Virus record (IMG/VR): IMGVR_UViG_3300034021_000678
Coordinates: 36,126-100,125 of that record
Strand: one strand, 5' to 3'
From: a virus
DNA: 64,000 bases
Shown here: positions 1 to 8,234 of the stretch, piece after piece
Numbering within the stretch: position 1 is the first letter of the stretch
How the letters are laid out: every line of letters begins with the position of its first letter
Made by a program: the position numbers and the translations under genes
Notes under the pieces: generated by a model
The model's input: only the letters and a program-made list of their open reading frames with translations
The model's database searches: none
What the model was told of the DNA's origin: nothing

Positions 1-1
1 T

Positions 2-735
2 ATGCAAGGTACTATGGGCGCTGGTACTCAAGGCACCCAAGGTATTACAGGTGCTGGTAGTCAAGGTATTACAGGTATTCAAGGTACTCAAGGTATTCAA
101 GGCACTACAGGCGCTGGTACTCAAGGTATTCAAGGTATAACTGGTTCTCAGGGTGCTCAAGGTATTCAAGGTATTACAGGTGCCGGTACTCAGGGTATAA
201 CTGGTTCTCAAGGTATACAAGGCACTCAAGGTCCACAGGGTACTCAAGGTGTCCAAGGTGCTCAAGGTATTCAAGGCCGTCAAGGTACTCAGGGTACAAC
301 AGGTAACACTGGTAACACTGGTACTCAGGGTACAACAGGTAACACTGGTGCTCAAGGTACTCAGGGTACAACAGGCAATACAGGTACTCAAGGTATAACA
401 GGTAACACGGGTACTCAAGGTACTCAAGGTACTCAAGGTATTACAGGTGCCGGTACTCAAGGTATTCAGGGTATTGCAGGTGCTGGTAGTCAAGGTACTC
501 AAGGCACTGCAGGTGCTCAAGGTATTCAGGGTATTGCAGGTGCTGGTACTCAAGGTACTCAAGGCACTGCAGGTGCTGGTATTCAGGGTATTACAGGTGC
601 GCAAGGTACTCAAGGCATTACAGGTGCTGGTAGTCAAGGTATTCAAGGCATAATTGGTACTCAAGGTATTCAAGGTACTACAGGAGCAAGCATTCAAGGT
701 ACTACAGGTGCGCAAGGCACCCAAGGACCTGTAAA
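2..735 (+). repeat. Collagen-coding Gly-X-Y repeat (9-bp periodic)
   Basis: Degenerate 9-bp units such as GGTACTCAA and GGTATTCAA encode GTQ and GIQ triplets. Longer blocks recur, for example the GGTAACACTGGT stretches around 300-410. Part of the block (239-314) is repeated in inverted orientation near the right end of the window. Confidence 0.9.
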
Positions 736-1087
736 CTCTAAAATACTCATAATTGCAGCTAGTGATGAAACTACAGCAATTACAGCAGGTACAAGTAAAG
801 TTACTTTCCGTATGCCTTTTGCAATGACACTTACAAGTATTAGAGGAAATTTAAACGTAGCCCAAACATCTGGTAATATTTTTACAGTAGATGTCAACGA
901 AGAAGCCACTAGTATATTATCAACTAAACTAACTATTGATAATACAGAAAAAACCTCAACTACTGCTGCTACCGCAGCAGTAATATCAGATACATCATTA
1001 GCAGACGATGCTGAAATTACTATAGATGTTGATCAAATTGGTGACGGCACGGCAAAAGGGCTAAAAGTAACTCTGATTGGAACGTAA
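2..1087 (+). CDS. Collagen-like virion/fibre protein, probably 5'-truncated
   Basis: Residues 1 to about 243 are almost pure Gly-X-Y triplets ([15 protein letters not shown]), the pattern of a collagen triple helix. About 115 residues follow as a non-collagen C-terminal domain beginning [12 protein letters not shown], with alternating beta-strand patterns and the motif [16 protein letters not shown] know this domain from many phage structural proteins of unknown function. The first Met lies one base from the window edge and inside the repeat, so the true start is probably upstream. It heads a plus-strand run of virion-type genes with 3-bp spacing to the next gene. Likely role: trimeric fibre or head decoration. 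The collagen assignment is secure; the location in the virion is inferred. Confidence 0.85.
   Translation: MQGTMGAGTQGTQGITGAGSQGITGIQGTQGIQGTTGAGTQGIQGITGSQGAQGIQGITGAGTQGITGSQGIQGTQGPQGTQGVQGAQGIQGRQGTQGTTGNTGNTGTQGTTGNTGAQGTQGTTGNTGTQGITGNTGTQGTQGTQGITGAGTQGIQGIAGAGSQGTQGTAGAQGIQGIAGAGTQGTQGTAGAGIQGITGAQGTQGITGAGSQGIQGIIGTQGIQGTTGASIQGTTGAQGTQGPVNSKILIIAASDETTAITAGTSKVTFRMPFAMTLTSIRGNLNVAQTSGNIFTVDVNEEATSILSTKLTIDNTEKTSTTAATAAVISDTSLADDAEITIDVDQIGDGTAKGLKVTLIGT
239..314 (+). repeat. Long inverted repeat, left copy (partner 63919-63994)
   Basis: Read on the plus strand, these 76 bases match the minus strand of 63994-63919 base for base by eye. Similarity continues beyond on both sides after single mismatches and a 9-bp indel. 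Both copies encode the same collagen segment ([15 protein letters not shown]) in the same reading frame of two oppositely oriented fibre genes. Confidence 0.85.
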
Positions 1088-1090
1088 TAA

Positions 1091-1846
1091 ATGGCCATTT
1101 CATACGTAGGAGGCAAAACCGCAGGGTTCTTAGGGGCAACTACTGGAGACACAACAGTTGCCCTCAACTCCGGTCTAACTGGGGGCAGCGATGCTGGAGT
1201 TTCTGCAAATGATTTAGTTATTGTTGCTATTAACTATGCATCTGGAGGTACGCCTGCAACGCCTAGCATTGCAACTTCAGGATATATATTAATTGGTACC
1301 GCAAATGGCACTGATAATAATAATACAAGGTTAAGTTTATATTACAAATTTATGCCTGCAACGCCTGATACACAAGTATTAATAGGACCAACTGGAAATA
1401 TTGAAGATGGGGGAGCCTATGCTATTCATGTTTGGCGAGGAATTAGTTTAACTCAACCATTTAATGGAACGGCTACTGCAGGTTCTGCAGGGGCAGGCTC
1501 TTCTAGAGTAAATCCTCCTAGTATAACACCAACAACAACTGGAGCTGTTGTTGTTGCTGCTGGAGGCGCCGCAGGAAATAGTTTGACAACTGCTTGGACC
1601 ATTGCATCTGTAAATAATTTTATTCAGTCAAGTATTGTAGAGACGGCTGATTCTCGTGTAGGTTTAATGAGCGTAAATTGGACTTCTGGAGCTGTTGATA
1701 TAGCTGCGTCAACCACTGGGCAAAATGCGGGTAATGAGAGTTGGGCATCTGTAGTCTGTGTCCTGAGAGACACTGGGCAAGAAAAATTTGGGCTGCCAAT
1801 TGAGGCAAGAATTAATAATGTATTTCAACATTTACTAATGAGGTAA
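1091..1846 (+). CDS. Putative virion-associated beta-rich protein
   Basis: A 251-residue protein rich in Ser, Thr, Gly and Ala with no signal peptide, starting 3 bp after the preceding stop. Residues 1-215 look like an all-beta fold of alternating hydrophobic strands and glycine turns. The C-terminal 20 residues (GLPIEARINNVFQHLLMR) look like an amphipathic helix or attachment tail. Proteins of this composition occur next to fibre genes in many marine and freshwater phages, but I recognise no named family. Its place between a collagen-like protein and another beta-rich protein suggests a decoration or fibre-associated virion component. Function is inferred only. Confidence 0.6.
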   Translation: MAISYVGGKTAGFLGATTGDTTVALNSGLTGGSDAGVSANDLVIVAINYASGGTPATPSIATSGYILIGTANGTDNNNTRLSLYYKFMPATPDTQVLIGPTGNIEDGGAYAIHVWRGISLTQPFNGTATAGSAGAGSSRVNPPSITPTTTGAVVVAAGGAAGNSLTTAWTIASVNNFIQSSIVETADSRVGLMSVNWTSGAVDIAASTTGQNAGNESWASVVCVLRDTGQEKFGLPIEARINNVFQHLLMR

Positions 1847-1850
1847 AAAT

Positions 1851-2321
1851 ATGGGAAGAATGTATACTGCAGTTTTTAAATCAATAGCAGTTACCGCTCA
1901 GCAAGATTTCTTTGAAGTCTTAGCGGGAACAAATAAACCAATAAAAGTACATGCTTGGTCTATTTCCCAATCAACGGAAGTAGGGGATGCACAGGAAGAA
2001 GGCCTTGTCCTTACCTGTAACCGAGGTGTTGGATCCACTACAGGTAGCGGTGGCACTGTGCCTACTGCTGCCCCTCTAGGTGTAGACGACACAGCATGTG
2101 GTGCTACTATCGAAGTAAATAACACAACTAAAATGACGGCTGGTACTATTACAGAATTAGAAGACCATGTTTGGAACGTTCGTGTTCCGTATATGATGAT
2201 ATATACGCCCGAAACGCGCCCATATATAAAAGCTGGAGATCGCTGGACACTGGAACTTGAAACTACACCAGCAGACAGTATTACCGTAAGCGGAACTATT
2301 TGGTTCGAAGAAGTTTCGTAA
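1851..2321 (+). CDS. Putative small virion structural protein
   Basis: A 156-residue protein, predicted all-beta, that opens with MGRMYTAVFKSIAVTAQQDF and closes with SGTIWFEEVS. The central part reads KVHAWSISQST and later YTPETRPYIKAGDRWTLELE, a strand-turn pattern resembling phage decoration or fibre-head domains. It starts 4 bp after the previous stop and clearly belongs to the same transcription unit. The two Cys in the middle (residues ~60 and ~83) have no obvious metal-binding spacing. I recognise the general type (hypothetical phage structural protein) but not a specific family. Confidence 0.6.
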   Translation: MGRMYTAVFKSIAVTAQQDFFEVLAGTNKPIKVHAWSISQSTEVGDAQEEGLVLTCNRGVGSTTGSGGTVPTAAPLGVDDTACGATIEVNNTTKMTAGTITELEDHVWNVRVPYMMIYTPETRPYIKAGDRWTLELETTPADSITVSGTIWFEEVS

Positions 2322-2341
2322 ATAAAGAAGGGTAGAATACG

Positions 2342-2497
2342 ATGAGCAACGGAGTATTTCGTCCTAGATTTTTCTTACCTCCTAGACTACCTTCTGGTTT
2401 ACTACCATTTAGTAAGTTACCTGTAAGTGGTGGCGGCACTTCTCCACCGTTTATGCTAATAGGACAAAACGGAACTTATTTTTCAAGAATAGTATGA
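2342..2497 (+). CDS. 51-residue proline-rich hypothetical peptide
   Basis: ATG at 2342 follows a good Shine-Dalgarno region (AAGAAGGG, 2325-2332). The 51-residue product begins MSNGVFRPRFFLPPRLPSG and ends NGTYFSRIV. It is basic, Pro- and Phe-rich, and has a Gly-Gly-Gly-Thr linker in the middle. It fills the gap between two virion-type genes, in the same direction, so it is probably real. No family is recognised; similar short proline-rich peptides sit beside phage fibre genes without known function. Confidence 0.55.
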   Translation: MSNGVFRPRFFLPPRLPSGLLPFSKLPVSGGGTSPPFMLIGQNGTYFSRIV

Positions 2498-2529
2498 CAA
2501 AGAGATAATTTATTATCTATAGGAAAAAC

Positions 2530-4686
2530 ATGAAAAGATTATTTAGATATAGTGACTACATAAACCCAGGAGACCCAGGACTTGGGTCCTTTAGACTAAA
2601 TGCAACAGAAATAAAAGAAGCTAATTTTATTTTTTTAGACCATAAAGATGAGGACTTTAATTCTTTAAGCGAAGAAGATATTTTTGTTGGAGATACAATT
2701 TTATTTCAGTCAGATAATAAAAAAGCTTATGCCGCGTTCATAGTAACTGCTCCTGTACAAAATTCAAATGGATTTTTAACTGTGCCAGTTCAATACTTAG
2801 ACGGTAAAGGTATTTTAAAACCTTTTAATTTATTAGATATGTTCATCAATACTCCAACTAAAAAAATGGAAGAAGAAGATTTTAGCAAAGAAAATAAAAA
2901 GGAAAAACAAATTGAAGAAGTTACTCATAAAGCAGCTAAAGCTACTCTAAAAGCAAATGAAGTACTAGAAGAAGTACGCGACCTAGAAAAGATGGTTAGC
3001 GGCCTATTAGCTAAGATAAATGAGCGGAAACAAGAAGCTGCTGATTTAGTTGCAAAAGCAGCTGATTTTCTTAAAAAAGAGGCAGATTTAAAAGCATCAA
3101 CTTTTGCTACAAAACTTATTCAAGAAGCTAAAAAAGTTGCTGAGTCTGCAAACGTAGAAGAATCAGAAACTCGAAAACAACAAAAGAAAGCTGCTAAAGA
3201 AGCTGAAGAACGTGCAGCAGCTGAAGCAGCAGCAGCTGAAGCAGCTCGTGTAGCAGCAGCAATTGAAGCAGCTCGTGTAGCAGCAGAAGAAGCAGCAGCT
3301 GCTGAAGTAACTCGTATAGCAGCAGAAGAAGCAGCACGACTAGAGGCGGTTGAAGCAGCTCGTGTAGCAGCTGAAGAAGCAGCAGCAGTTGAGGCAGCAA
3401 GAGTAGCTATAGAAGCAGCGCGAGTAGCCGCCGAAGAAGCAGCAGCAGTTGAGGCAGCACGAATAGCAGCCGAAGAAGCAGCACGATTAGCAGCAGAAGC
3501 CGAAGCAGCGCGAGTAGCCGCCGAAGAGGCAGCAGCAGCCGAAGAAGCAGCACGATTAGCAGCAGAAGCTGAAGCCGCACGAGTAGCCGCTGAAGAGGTA
3601 GCAGCCGCCGAGGCAGCAAGAATAGCAGCCGAAGAAGCAGCATTAGCAGAAGCAGCACGATTAGCAGCAGAAGCTGAAGCAGCACGAGTAGCCGCTGAAG
3701 AGGCAGCAGCAGCAGCCGAAGAAGTAGCACGATTAGCAGCAGAAGCCGAAGCAGCACGATTAGCAGCAGAAGCTGAAGCCGCACGAGTAGCCGCTGAAGA
3801 GGTAGCAGCCGCCGAGGCAGCAAGAATAACAGCCGAAGAAGCAGCAGCCGAAGAAGTAGCACGATTAGCAGCAGAAGCCGAAGCAGCACGATTAGCAGCA
3901 GAAGCTGAAGCCGCACGAGTAGCCGCTGAAGAGGTAGCACGATTAGCAGCAGAAGCCGAAGCAGCACGATTAGCAGCAGAAGCTGAAGCCGCACGAGTAG
4001 CCGCTGAAGAGGTAGCAGCCGCCGAGGCAGCAAGAATAGCAGCCGAAGAAGCAGCATTAGCAGAAGCAGCACGATTAGCAGCAGAAGCCGAAGCAGCGCG
4101 AGTAGTCGCCGAAGAGGCAGCAGCAGCCGAGGCAGCACGAATAGCAGCTGAAGAAGCAGCACGATTAGCGGCAGAAGCTGAAGCAGCACGAGTAGCCGCT
4201 GAAGAGGCAACAGCAGCCGAAGAAGCAGCACGATTAGCGGTAGAAGCTGAAGCAGCACGAGTAGCCGCTGAAGAGGCAACAGCAGCCGAAGAAGCAGCAC
4301 GATTAGCAGCAGAAGCTGAAGCCGCACGAGTAGCCGCTGAAGAGGTAGCAGCCGCCGAGGCAGCAAGAATAGCAGCCGAAGAAGCAGCACGAGCAGCTGA
4401 AGAAGCAAGAATTGCAGCAGAACAAGCAGCAGCAGTAGAAGCGGCCGAAGCAGCTAGAATAGCCGCAGAAGTAGCACTAGCTGAACAAGTAGCAGCTGCA
4501 GAAGCAGCTTTAGCAGCAAAAGCGGCAGAAGAAGCAGCAGCAGTTGCAGCAGCTGAAGAAGCAGCACGAGTAGCTGCAGAAGCAGAAGCAGCAGCAGTTG
4601 CAGCAGCCGAAGAAGCAGCAAGAGTAGCTGCAGAAGCAGCAGCAGTTGCAGCAGCCGAAGCAGCAAAAGCAGTAGAAAAACCATAA
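2530..4686 (+). CDS. Alanine-rich long coiled-coil virion/fibre protein
   Basis: The 718 residues divide into an N-terminal domain of about 110 residues (MKRLFRYSDYINPGDPGLGS to about KPFNLLDM), which resembles phage fibre head-binding domains, and a charged helical linker (115-225). The remaining ~490 residues are repetitive Ala/Glu/Arg helix built from units like AARLAAEAEAARVAAEEVA. This predicts a continuous coiled-coil rod of roughly 70 nm at 1.5 angstrom per residue. No Cys or membrane segment lies in the rod. Long Ala/Glu helices also occur in TolA-like and KID-repeat proteins. Position after collagen-like genes suggests a fibre shaft or whisker; this is an inference. Confidence 0.7.
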   Translation: MKRLFRYSDYINPGDPGLGSFRLNATEIKEANFIFLDHKDEDFNSLSEEDIFVGDTILFQSDNKKAYAAFIVTAPVQNSNGFLTVPVQYLDGKGILKPFNLLDMFINTPTKKMEEEDFSKENKKEKQIEEVTHKAAKATLKANEVLEEVRDLEKMVSGLLAKINERKQEAADLVAKAADFLKKEADLKASTFATKLIQEAKKVAESANVEESETRKQQKKAAKEAEERAAAEAAAAEAARVAAAIEAARVAAEEAAAAEVTRIAAEEAARLEAVEAARVAAEEAAAVEAARVAIEAARVAAEEAAAVEAARIAAEEAARLAAEAEAARVAAEEAAAAEEAARLAAEAEAARVAAEEVAAAEAARIAAEEAALAEAARLAAEAEAARVAAEEAAAAAEEVARLAAEAEAARLAAEAEAARVAAEEVAAAEAARITAEEAAAEEVARLAAEAEAARLAAEAEAARVAAEEVARLAAEAEAARLAAEAEAARVAAEEVAAAEAARIAAEEAALAEAARLAAEAEAARVVAEEAAAAEAARIAAEEAARLAAEAEAARVAAEEATAAEEAARLAVEAEAARVAAEEATAAEEAARLAAEAEAARVAAEEVAAAEAARIAAEEAARAAEEARIAAEQAAAVEAAEAARIAAEVALAEQVAAAEAALAAKAAEEAAAVAAAEEAARVAAEAEAAAVAAAEEAARVAAEAAAVAAAEAAKAVEKP
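3205..4670 (+). repeat. Ala/Glu/Arg coding minisatellite
   Basis: Long near-identical blocks recur, for example the block encoding AARLAAEAEAARVAAEEVA followed by AAEAARIAAEEAA, seen near 3552, 3739, 3888, 3957 and 4300. Copies differ by a few silent or Ala/Val changes. The tandem structure suggests recent unequal recombination that changes rod length. Confidence 0.85.
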
Positions 4687-4700
4687 AATCAAAGGATAAC

Positions 4701-5438
4701 TTGTTAGATAATCTGCCTACAATAAGAGTTATAACTCTAAGAGAGTCTGCTGACAGACGCGATAATTTTGTAAGACAAATTAATAAATATACTAATAACT
4801 ATAAATTCATTATTTGTGAAAGATTTGAGACAAGTGATTTTAGCTTAAAGGGTGAGACGTTACAGGCGCTACATAGCAATAGCTATGGGCCTATAGCGTC
4901 TCACCTTTATAATTTATACGATTGGTATAATACTTGCCAAGACGACTTCTGTATAATAATGGAGGACGATGTTTCTTTTGAAACTTTAGATTATTGGAAA
5001 TTTACTTTAAAAGAGTTTATTAGTATATTACCAACGAACTGGGAAGCAATACAATTAGTAAATGTCGGAGAGGGGCTAGAAACTCCTACAAAGATAAGAA
5101 GTAGAAATTGGAATGATTGGTGTATTGCAGCTTTTATAGTAAAGCGTTCTTACGCAAAGAAAGTAATAGATCAGCATGTAATAGCCCCTAATAATTTCTG
5201 TGTAGACTTAAAAACATCATTTCTGCCTATAGTAGAAAATGTTATACTTGACCCAAGTAATAGTAATGTTTACATATTTCCACTATTTGTTGAAGACACA
5301 GTTAATTGCAAGTCTACATATAAAGGCACAGAATTAGTAATGTATGACGGACAAGGCCCACTACACCATGACTCACATGAGTTTATACTAAATTGGTGGA
5401 AAAATAATAATATAGATTTACAAAGGATTTCAATATGA
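4701..5438 (+). CDS. Glycosyltransferase family 25 (LPS/collagen-type galactosyltransferase fold)
   Basis: The N-terminus IRVITLRESADRR is the GT25 opening strand and the donor-binding motif appears as FCIIMEDDVSFE near residue 85-96, with the acidic EDD triad. The 245 aa length is normal for bacterial and phage GT25 domains. Start is TTG at 4701, preceded by AAAGGA; no in-frame ATG gives this N-terminus. It overlaps the next gene by 4 bp (ATGA). GT25 enzymes transfer sugars to lipo-oligosaccharide in bacteria and to hydroxylysine in animal collagen. Here the acceptor is unknown: host surface glycan or the phage's own collagen-like fibres are both possible. Confidence 0.8.
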   Translation: MLDNLPTIRVITLRESADRRDNFVRQINKYTNNYKFIICERFETSDFSLKGETLQALHSNSYGPIASHLYNLYDWYNTCQDDFCIIMEDDVSFETLDYWKFTLKEFISILPTNWEAIQLVNVGEGLETPTKIRSRNWNDWCIAAFIVKRSYAKKVIDQHVIAPNNFCVDLKTSFLPIVENVILDPSNSNVYIFPLFVEDTVNCKSTYKGTELVMYDGQGPLHHDSHEFILNWWKNNNIDLQRISI

Positions 5439-6409
5439 ACTTAGCACAGTTAGCCCTAGACAATGGGGGAACGGTAAAGCAATTAATTCTGCCCAGCCAA
5501 GAAACTAATGGGATGGGTATTATGAACCCCTCTGTGTTCGTTGATGGGGATAAAACTTACGTCAACATTAGAGTATTGAATTATATTCTATATCATAGCG
5601 AAAGTCAAAAATTTTACCATTTATATGGCCCGTTACAGTATTTACACCCAGAAGCAGACCCGTACTTAAGAACCTTCAATTATTTTGCAGAGTTAGACGA
5701 TGATCTAAATATTTTAAATTATTCTAAAATAGATACTAGCGCCCTTGACAAGGACCCTATATGGGAGTTCGTTGGCCTAGAGGATGGTAGGTTGTTTAAA
5801 CACGAGGGTAAATTTTATATAACTGGCGTTAGAAGGGATACTACAACTAACGGTGAAGGTCGTATGGAACTCTCAGAGTTAGAGTATATCGATGGAGTAT
5901 GTAAGGAAGTATCTAGACAAAGAATACCTACACCTGGGCTAGTAGAATCTTACTGTGAAAAGAACTGGGCAGTAGTTTTAGGTAAGCCAGAAATAACTTA
6001 TGTAAAATGGCATAGTCCTACTGAAATAGTAGAGTATAAAGATGGCATAACTAAACAAGTAGCTATACACCATAGCAATATAGAAACATGTGCTGATTTA
6101 AGAGGAAGCTCCCATGTAGTACCGTTTAGAGACGGATATGTAAGTATAACTCACGAAGTATACCTATTTAATAGTGAGCTTGGCAGCAAAAACGCTAAGT
6201 ATAGACATAGAATAGTTTTTTACGACAAAGATTTAAAAGTAGTTAGCGTATCAAAGAAATGCTTTTCTTTTATGGATTGTGAAATAGAATTTTGCTGTGG
6301 ATTAGCTTTTAAAAACGGGAATGTTCTAATAAGTTTCGGATTCCAAGACAATAGTGCCTTCATTTTAAAAATGCCTGAGGAATGTTTATATGACCCAAGA
6401 TTTAATTAA
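5435..6409 (+). CDS. GH130-like five-bladed beta-propeller protein (putative glycan enzyme)
   Basis: The 324 residues show propeller-like repeats: NPSVFVDGDKTYVNIR near residue 31, GLEDGRLFKHEGKFYITG near 115, and a late EFCCGLAFKNGNVLISFG blade. The EDGR motif resembles the EDPR-type motif of GH130 mannoside phosphorylases and related DUF glycosidases. Proteins of this type are often encoded beside glycosyltransferases. It overlaps GT25 upstream by 4 bp and the TPR methyltransferase downstream by 20 bp, so the three are translationally coupled. Function: recognition, cleavage or phosphorolysis of a glycan is plausible, but catalytic residues cannot be confirmed by eye. Confidence 0.6.
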   Translation: MNLAQLALDNGGTVKQLILPSQETNGMGIMNPSVFVDGDKTYVNIRVLNYILYHSESQKFYHLYGPLQYLHPEADPYLRTFNYFAELDDDLNILNYSKIDTSALDKDPIWEFVGLEDGRLFKHEGKFYITGVRRDTTTNGEGRMELSELEYIDGVCKEVSRQRIPTPGLVESYCEKNWAVVLGKPEITYVKWHSPTEIVEYKDGITKQVAIHHSNIETCADLRGSSHVVPFRDGYVSITHEVYLFNSELGSKNAKYRHRIVFYDKDLKVVSVSKKCFSFMDCEIEFCCGLAFKNGNVLISFGFQDNSAFILKMPEECLYDPRFN

Positions 6410-7631
6410 TACATACATACGTAGCCCATACAGTTTTGAGGCAAACATAAATTTAGCCAACTATTATGAAAAAATAGGGCAGCTAGCCTCTGCAGTAACG
6501 CACTATCTAAAAGCAGCAGATATTGCGGGCAATGACCGTAAAAAAGTATATACAGCTATAAGCGGGGCAGCTAGAAACTTTATGGCAGCGGGCGGTAGAG
6601 AGGGCACAGTAGAAGGCCTATTAAAACGAGCAGTAGCTCTAGACCCCAACAACCCAGAACCTTATTTTATTCTATCTCAATTTTACGAACAAAAGCAAAG
6701 ATGGCACGACTGTTACATGGTTGCTTCTGTAGGTTTTGATAAATGTGAGCAGAAAGATTATAGACTATTTTTTGAAAAAGCAGTATCTGCTTGGTGGATA
6801 GGCAATACAGACGAGTCTAGAGAAATAATTCATTGTTTGGATGTACATAGTGATAAATTTTCTCCTTTCTACAAAAACCTCATAAAATATAATGTTCTTC
6901 AGGTAGGTAACCCTAATGCTTATACAAGGCACAGCCCTTTAGTAGCTTCTGCACTAAAAAGAACTTTTGAGGGCGCGGAAAATATACAAAAAAGCTATGC
7001 TCAATCTCACCAAGATTTATTTGCACTTCTAGTAGCTAAAGGAAAAAAAGATGGGTTTTATTTAGAAATAGGTAGTGGTGACCCAGAGCTGCACAGCAAT
7101 ACTTGTTTATTAGAGAGAGAGTTTGATTGGAAGGGCATCTCTATAGATTTAGCATTTAGTCCAACACAAAGATTTAGAGCTTTAAGAGATAATTTGTGTC
7201 TACAAACAGATGCTCTTAAAATAGACTATGTTCAATTACTTTCTGAGCAAAATGCGCCAAAAGTGATAGATTACCTACAAATAGATATAGACCCTCCGCA
7301 GAGTCTCTCTATGGATGTTCTATTAAAAATTCCATTTGATCAATATAAATTTAAAGCTATTACTTTTGAGCACAATCATTATGAAAATCAAGAAATACGT
7401 GAGAAGTCTAGAGAATATTTAAAATCTAAGAACTATAAACTAGTCGTCTCTGATATATCATTCTATGAAGATAAAAGCTATGAGGATTGGTATGTTCATG
7501 CTAGCGTTCCATTCTCAATTAATAATATGGACTTGTCTAGTGAGCCAAAAACTGGTAAAGAATACTTCTATGATATAGATAAATTTAAAAAGCTCTATAT
7601 TAAAGGGTTTGAAAATTGGCACTCTTTTTAA
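6390..7631 (+). CDS. TPR-domain plus FkbM-like SAM methyltransferase
   Basis: Residues ~10-160 look like tetratricopeptide helices (PYSFEANINLANYYEKIGQ, then ALDPNNPEPYFILSQFYEQ). Residues ~205-375 look like an FkbM-type methyltransferase: SQHQDLFALLV-like opening, the SAM loop YLEIGSGDPELHSNT and an acidic strand end IDYLQIDIDPP, followed by ITFEHNHYEN. FkbM enzymes O-methylate sugars. TPRs may bind the acceptor or a partner such as the preceding glycosyltransferase. Start at 6390 is preceded by GAGGAATG and overlaps the previous gene by 20 bp. It ends the modification cluster just before a new promoter. Domain calls are from motif recognition. Confidence 0.7.
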   Translation: MTQDLINTYIRSPYSFEANINLANYYEKIGQLASAVTHYLKAADIAGNDRKKVYTAISGAARNFMAAGGREGTVEGLLKRAVALDPNNPEPYFILSQFYEQKQRWHDCYMVASVGFDKCEQKDYRLFFEKAVSAWWIGNTDESREIIHCLDVHSDKFSPFYKNLIKYNVLQVGNPNAYTRHSPLVASALKRTFEGAENIQKSYAQSHQDLFALLVAKGKKDGFYLEIGSGDPELHSNTCLLEREFDWKGISIDLAFSPTQRFRALRDNLCLQTDALKIDYVQLLSEQNAPKVIDYLQIDIDPPQSLSMDVLLKIPFDQYKFKAITFEHNHYENQEIREKSREYLKSKNYKLVVSDISFYEDKSYEDWYVHASVPFSINNMDLSSEPKTGKEYFYDIDKFKKLYIKGFENWHSF

Positions 7632-7655
7632 TAAAGTAGTTCTTAAAAATAGTTC

Positions 7656-7684
7656 TTGACATAAGTCTCAAATTATAATATACT
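7656..7684 (+). promoter_or_regulatory. Sigma70-type promoter, TTGACA-17-TATACT
   Basis: TTGACA at 7656-7661, 17 bp spacer, TATACT at 7679-7684. Predicted start near 7691, some 13 bases before the tRNA-like gene, and it would also serve the small genes from 7813 onward. Confidence 0.75.
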
Positions 7685-7703
7685 TTTGAGATAGTAATAC
7701 TAT

Positions 7704-7796
7704 GCTTCCGTAGGTTAATGGTAAACTACCACCCTTATAAAGTGTTTAGCGGTAGATAGCCGCAAAATGCGGGTTCGACTCCCGCCGGAAGTACCA
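7704..7796 (+). tRNA. tRNA-like gene, apparent UAU anticodon, long variable arm
   Basis: A 93-nt cloverleaf can be drawn. Acceptor GCTTCCG pairs with CGGAAGT (one G-U), then A and an encoded CCA (7794-7796). D arm is GGTT/AACT around AATGGTA with conserved GG. T arm is GCGGG/CCCGC with loop TTCGACT. The anticodon loop CTTATAA would give UAU (Ile, AUA codons), but its stem CCACC/AGTGT has only three pairs. A 23-nt variable region carries its own hairpin GCGG/CCGC, as in class II tRNAs (Leu, Ser, Tyr). Identity is therefore uncertain: diverged tRNA-Ile, a class II derivative or a decoy. Promoter at 7656 drives it. Confidence 0.75.
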
Positions 7797-7812
7797 AACA
7801 ATAGGCATAAAA

Positions 7813-7938
7813 ATGATACTTTTACTAGAAATTTGTATTCAAATTGTAAAGGCAATCAAACGGGTAAACTGGGGAGCAATTTTTACTCTCCTGTTTACAA
7901 TAGCTTTCTGGATTTTCGTGTATCAGGCGGTAACGTAA
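7813..7938 (+). CDS. 41-residue single-pass membrane peptide
   Basis: ATG at 7813, stop TAA 7936-7938. An N-terminal amphipathic stretch with a basic patch (KAIKRVN) precedes one hydrophobic helix of about 20 residues (WGAIFTLLFTIAFWIFVYQA). No strong Shine-Dalgarno is visible (ATAAAA upstream). It occupies the otherwise empty stretch between the tRNA-like gene and the next gene. Possible small holin, antiholin or host-membrane effector; size alone cannot decide. Moderate confidence because it is short, though the membrane-helix composition is non-random. Confidence 0.45.
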   Translation: MILLLEICIQIVKAIKRVNWGAIFTLLFTIAFWIFVYQAVT

Positions 7939-7967
7939 GAGAACTTACACAACTGCTTGGAGATATA

Positions 7968-8234
7968 ATGAATAAGGAAGAACTAAGAAGAAAAATTGAA
8001 GAAGCAGGTGACGCAATAGTTACTTATAAAGGCCAAGAGTCTAATAAGTTAAAATATAATGTTGTTACAGTAGACTTCAGTACCCCATATATAAAAGAAA
8101 AACGTACCCATGCCCAAGAAACAGATAATACTGTTTTAACCTGGGCGTGGGATACGGATTCTTATAGACTAGTGCGAGCTGATTTAGTAACATCAGTAGC
8201 GCCACTAGCAAGCGTATTGAAAAACAATGTATGA
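7968..8234 (+). CDS. Small hypothetical beta-barrel-like phage protein (88 aa)
   Basis: Start chosen at ATG 7968 because TTGGAG lies 6-7 bases upstream; the longer open frame begins inside the tRNA-like gene and its extra residues look non-coding. The product starts with a helix (MNKEELRRKIEEAGDAIV) followed by strands (TYKGQESNKLKYNVVTVDFS, then TVLTWAWDTDSYRLVRADLV). This resembles small WYL-like or SH3-like barrel proteins of T4-type phages, but that link is weak. It overlaps the PC4-like gene by 8 bp and is likely part of an early regulatory cluster. Confidence 0.65.
   Translation: MNKEELRRKIEEAGDAIVTYKGQESNKLKYNVVTVDFSTPYIKEKRTHAQETDNTVLTWAWDTDSYRLVRADLVTSVAPLASVLKNNV

Noticed and set aside
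3407-4408. 333-residue leucine-rich frame on the minus strand
   Set aside because: It is the antisense of the Ala/Glu repeat; GCAGCA-type codons read backwards always give Leu-rich frames. No ribosome site or family.
7767-7967. Upstream extension of the 88-aa gene to ATG 7767
   Set aside because: That ATG lies inside the tRNA-like gene and overlaps a separate membrane-peptide frame; a good Shine-Dalgarno supports ATG 7968.
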